Source: Candidatus Segatella violae (lineage in GTDB: Bacteria > Bacteroidota > Bacteroidia > Bacteroidales > Bacteroidaceae). Taken from it: a DNA stretch of 7,142 bases. Below, piece after piece: positions 6,088-7,142 of this stretch. The stretch's first letter is position 1. Every line of letters starts with the position of its first letter. The position numbers and the translations under genes are program-made. The notes beneath the pieces were generated by a model. The model was not told the DNA's origin and made no database searches. It was given only the letters and a program-made list of their open reading frames with translations. The DNA lies in the NCBI GenBank assembly GCA_002440225.1, contig DJSH01000053.1:1-7142 (forward strand). The letters are read 5' to 3'.

Positions 6088-7074
6088 GTGATAAAAGATT
6101 ATTTCAAGATAGACAAGAACCCGAAGAAAGGTCTCTTTGCTCTGGAATGGGTGATGCTGGGCTACATGGCGATAACACTCCTCACCATGCTCTTCACCTA
6201 TACCAAACTGGTAAATCCCGAGGCTATGCTTTGGGGGCGACTCAGGGTGCTCGCCATGACGGCTGCCCTTTGGGCGGTTTACCGAATGGTGCCATGTAGA
6301 CTGACCAAGATGGTGAGAATCATGGCGCAGATGGCATTGCTCGCCTGGTGGTATCCAGACACTTACGAAATCAACCGAATGTTTCCCAATCTCGATCATA
6401 TCTTCGCAGGTTGGGAACAAGACCTCTTTGGATGCCAGCCAGCCCTCTACTTTGCCAAGGCTCTGCCATGGGCTGTGGTGAGCGAGCTGATGTCGATGGG
6501 CTACTTCATGTATTACCCGATGATAGCACTGGTCACACTCTATTATTTCTTCTTTAGATATTACGAGTCGGAACGGGCGGCGTTCGTGTTGCTCACCAGC
6601 TTCTTCATCTATTATATCGTCTTCATCTACGTGCCTGTGGCTGGTCCAACCTTCTATTATGACGCTGTAGGTGTCAACGATATTGCCAAAGGAATCTTCC
6701 CACCGTTGGGCAACTATTTCAACACCCATACCGACTGCCTGCCCACACCTGGCTACACCGATGGTGTATTCTATCAGCTCGTAGAGGATGCCAAGGCTGC
6801 CGGCGAACGTCCTACGGCGGCATTTCCTAGTTCGCACGTGGGCGTGAGCACCGTCTGCATGCTCTTGCTTTGGCATTCGGGCAAACGCAAGTTGCTCTAT
6901 GCTACGCTTCCTTTCTATATATTCCTCTGCATGGCAACGGTTTACATCCAGGCACATTATCTCATCGACGCCTTGGCCGGACTCGTTTCGGGCATCATCG
7001 TCTACTTCATATTGATGCCCATCTCCAAGGGAATGGTTGAGCACAATGCTCCTTCCTCAAGAATACATTATTAA
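6088..7074 (+). CDS. PAP2/AUR1-like phosphatase or phosphotransferase, integral membrane
   Basis: This 328-residue multi-pass membrane protein has the active-site motifs of the PAP2 superfamily near its C-terminus: AFPSSHVG (245-252, H250) and HYLIDALAG (290-298, H290, D294). The canonical first motif KxxxxxxRP is not evident. YVPVAGPTFYY (181-191) instead resembles the conserved P-x-A-P-P-W-Y-Y region of AUR1-type inositol phosphotransferases. A polar loop of about 55 residues lies between it and the histidine motif. Hydrophobic segments are seen near 17-38, 50-68, 74-88, 136-160, 165-188, 250-265 and 272-312. The start is GTG, 16 bp after the dehydrogenase stop, with only a weak GAGAAA before it. 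The reaction is either dephosphorylation of a lipid phosphate or transfer of a phospho-head group to a lipid; the sequence cannot decide. Confidence 0.85.
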   Translation: MIKDYFKIDKNPKKGLFALEWVMLGYMAITLLTMLFTYTKLVNPEAMLWGRLRVLAMTAALWAVYRMVPCRLTKMVRIMAQMALLAWWYPDTYEINRMFPNLDHIFAGWEQDLFGCQPALYFAKALPWAVVSELMSMGYFMYYPMIALVTLYYFFFRYYESERAAFVLLTSFFIYYIVFIYVPVAGPTFYYDAVGVNDIAKGIFPPLGNYFNTHTDCLPTPGYTDGVFYQLVEDAKAAGERPTAAFPSSHVGVSTVCMLLLWHSGKRKLLYATLPFYIFLCMATVYIQAHYLIDALAGLVSGIIVYFILMPISKGMVEHNAPSSRIHY

Positions 7075-7122
7075 CAACAACATTATTATATATTTTATAA
7101 CGAATAGAATTCATCTAGAACA

Positions 7123-7142
7123 ATGAAGAAACTATTTATCGA
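7123..7142 (+). CDS. Start of a further gene, cut off by the window
   Basis: An ATG at 7123 begins M-K-K-L-F-I and runs off the end. It lies 48 bp after the PAP2-like gene on the same strand, behind an AT-rich leader (7075-7122) with no hairpin terminator and no clear TAnnTTTG box. Continued transcription from the operon is therefore plausible. Six residues are too few to name a product. Confidence 0.5.

Overview
The window looks like chromosomal DNA from a Bacteroidota gut-type organism, most probably Prevotella/Segatella or a near relative. Three things support this. The best promoter match is the Bacteroidota form (TTTG, about 20 bp, then TAnnTTTG) rather than the E. coli form. Translation starts sit behind AT-rich leaders with no clear Shine-Dalgarno. 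The gene set fits, in particular a nucleoside kinase fused to a threonyl-tRNA-synthetase-like N-terminus. The species assignment is inference.

Layout: 1-50 is a fragment of a GC-rich dispersed-type repeat. 179-838 (+) is uracil phosphoribosyltransferase (upp) with a clear promoter at 107-138. 839-1287 is a 449-bp convergent intergenic region with three kinds of structured repeat: a nested, near-symmetric array of GGTGTAGT octamers (849-1079), a perfect 14-bp hairpin (1125-1158), and three 22-bp-period mini-hairpins (1167-1228). 1288-2952 (-) is the fused uridine/nucleoside kinase. 2953-3092 is a divergent promoter region. 3093-4802 (+) is a Na+/phosphate symporter-family protein with a PhoU-like tail. 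4803-5075 holds promoter-like boxes and a possible small, frame-broken ORF. 5076-6071 (+) is an extended short-chain dehydrogenase/epimerase. 6088-7074 (+) is a PAP2/AUR1-like membrane protein, 16 bp downstream and probably in the same operon. 7123-7142 is the first few codons of another + gene.

The genes fall into three themes. upp and the kinase, which converge, both make UMP by salvage (from uracil and from uridine). The Na/Pi protein, divergent from the kinase, handles phosphate or phosphate signalling. The dehydrogenase plus PAP2/AUR1-like pair suggests lipid or head-group metabolism, possibly sphingolipid or inositol-lipid related, but no substrate can be read from the sequence.

The coding content is ordinary. 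The most unusual signals are the symmetric octamer array downstream of upp and the complete loss of the metal-binding/editing residues in the synthetase-like domain of the kinase. I see no defence system, CRISPR array, transposase or RNA gene.
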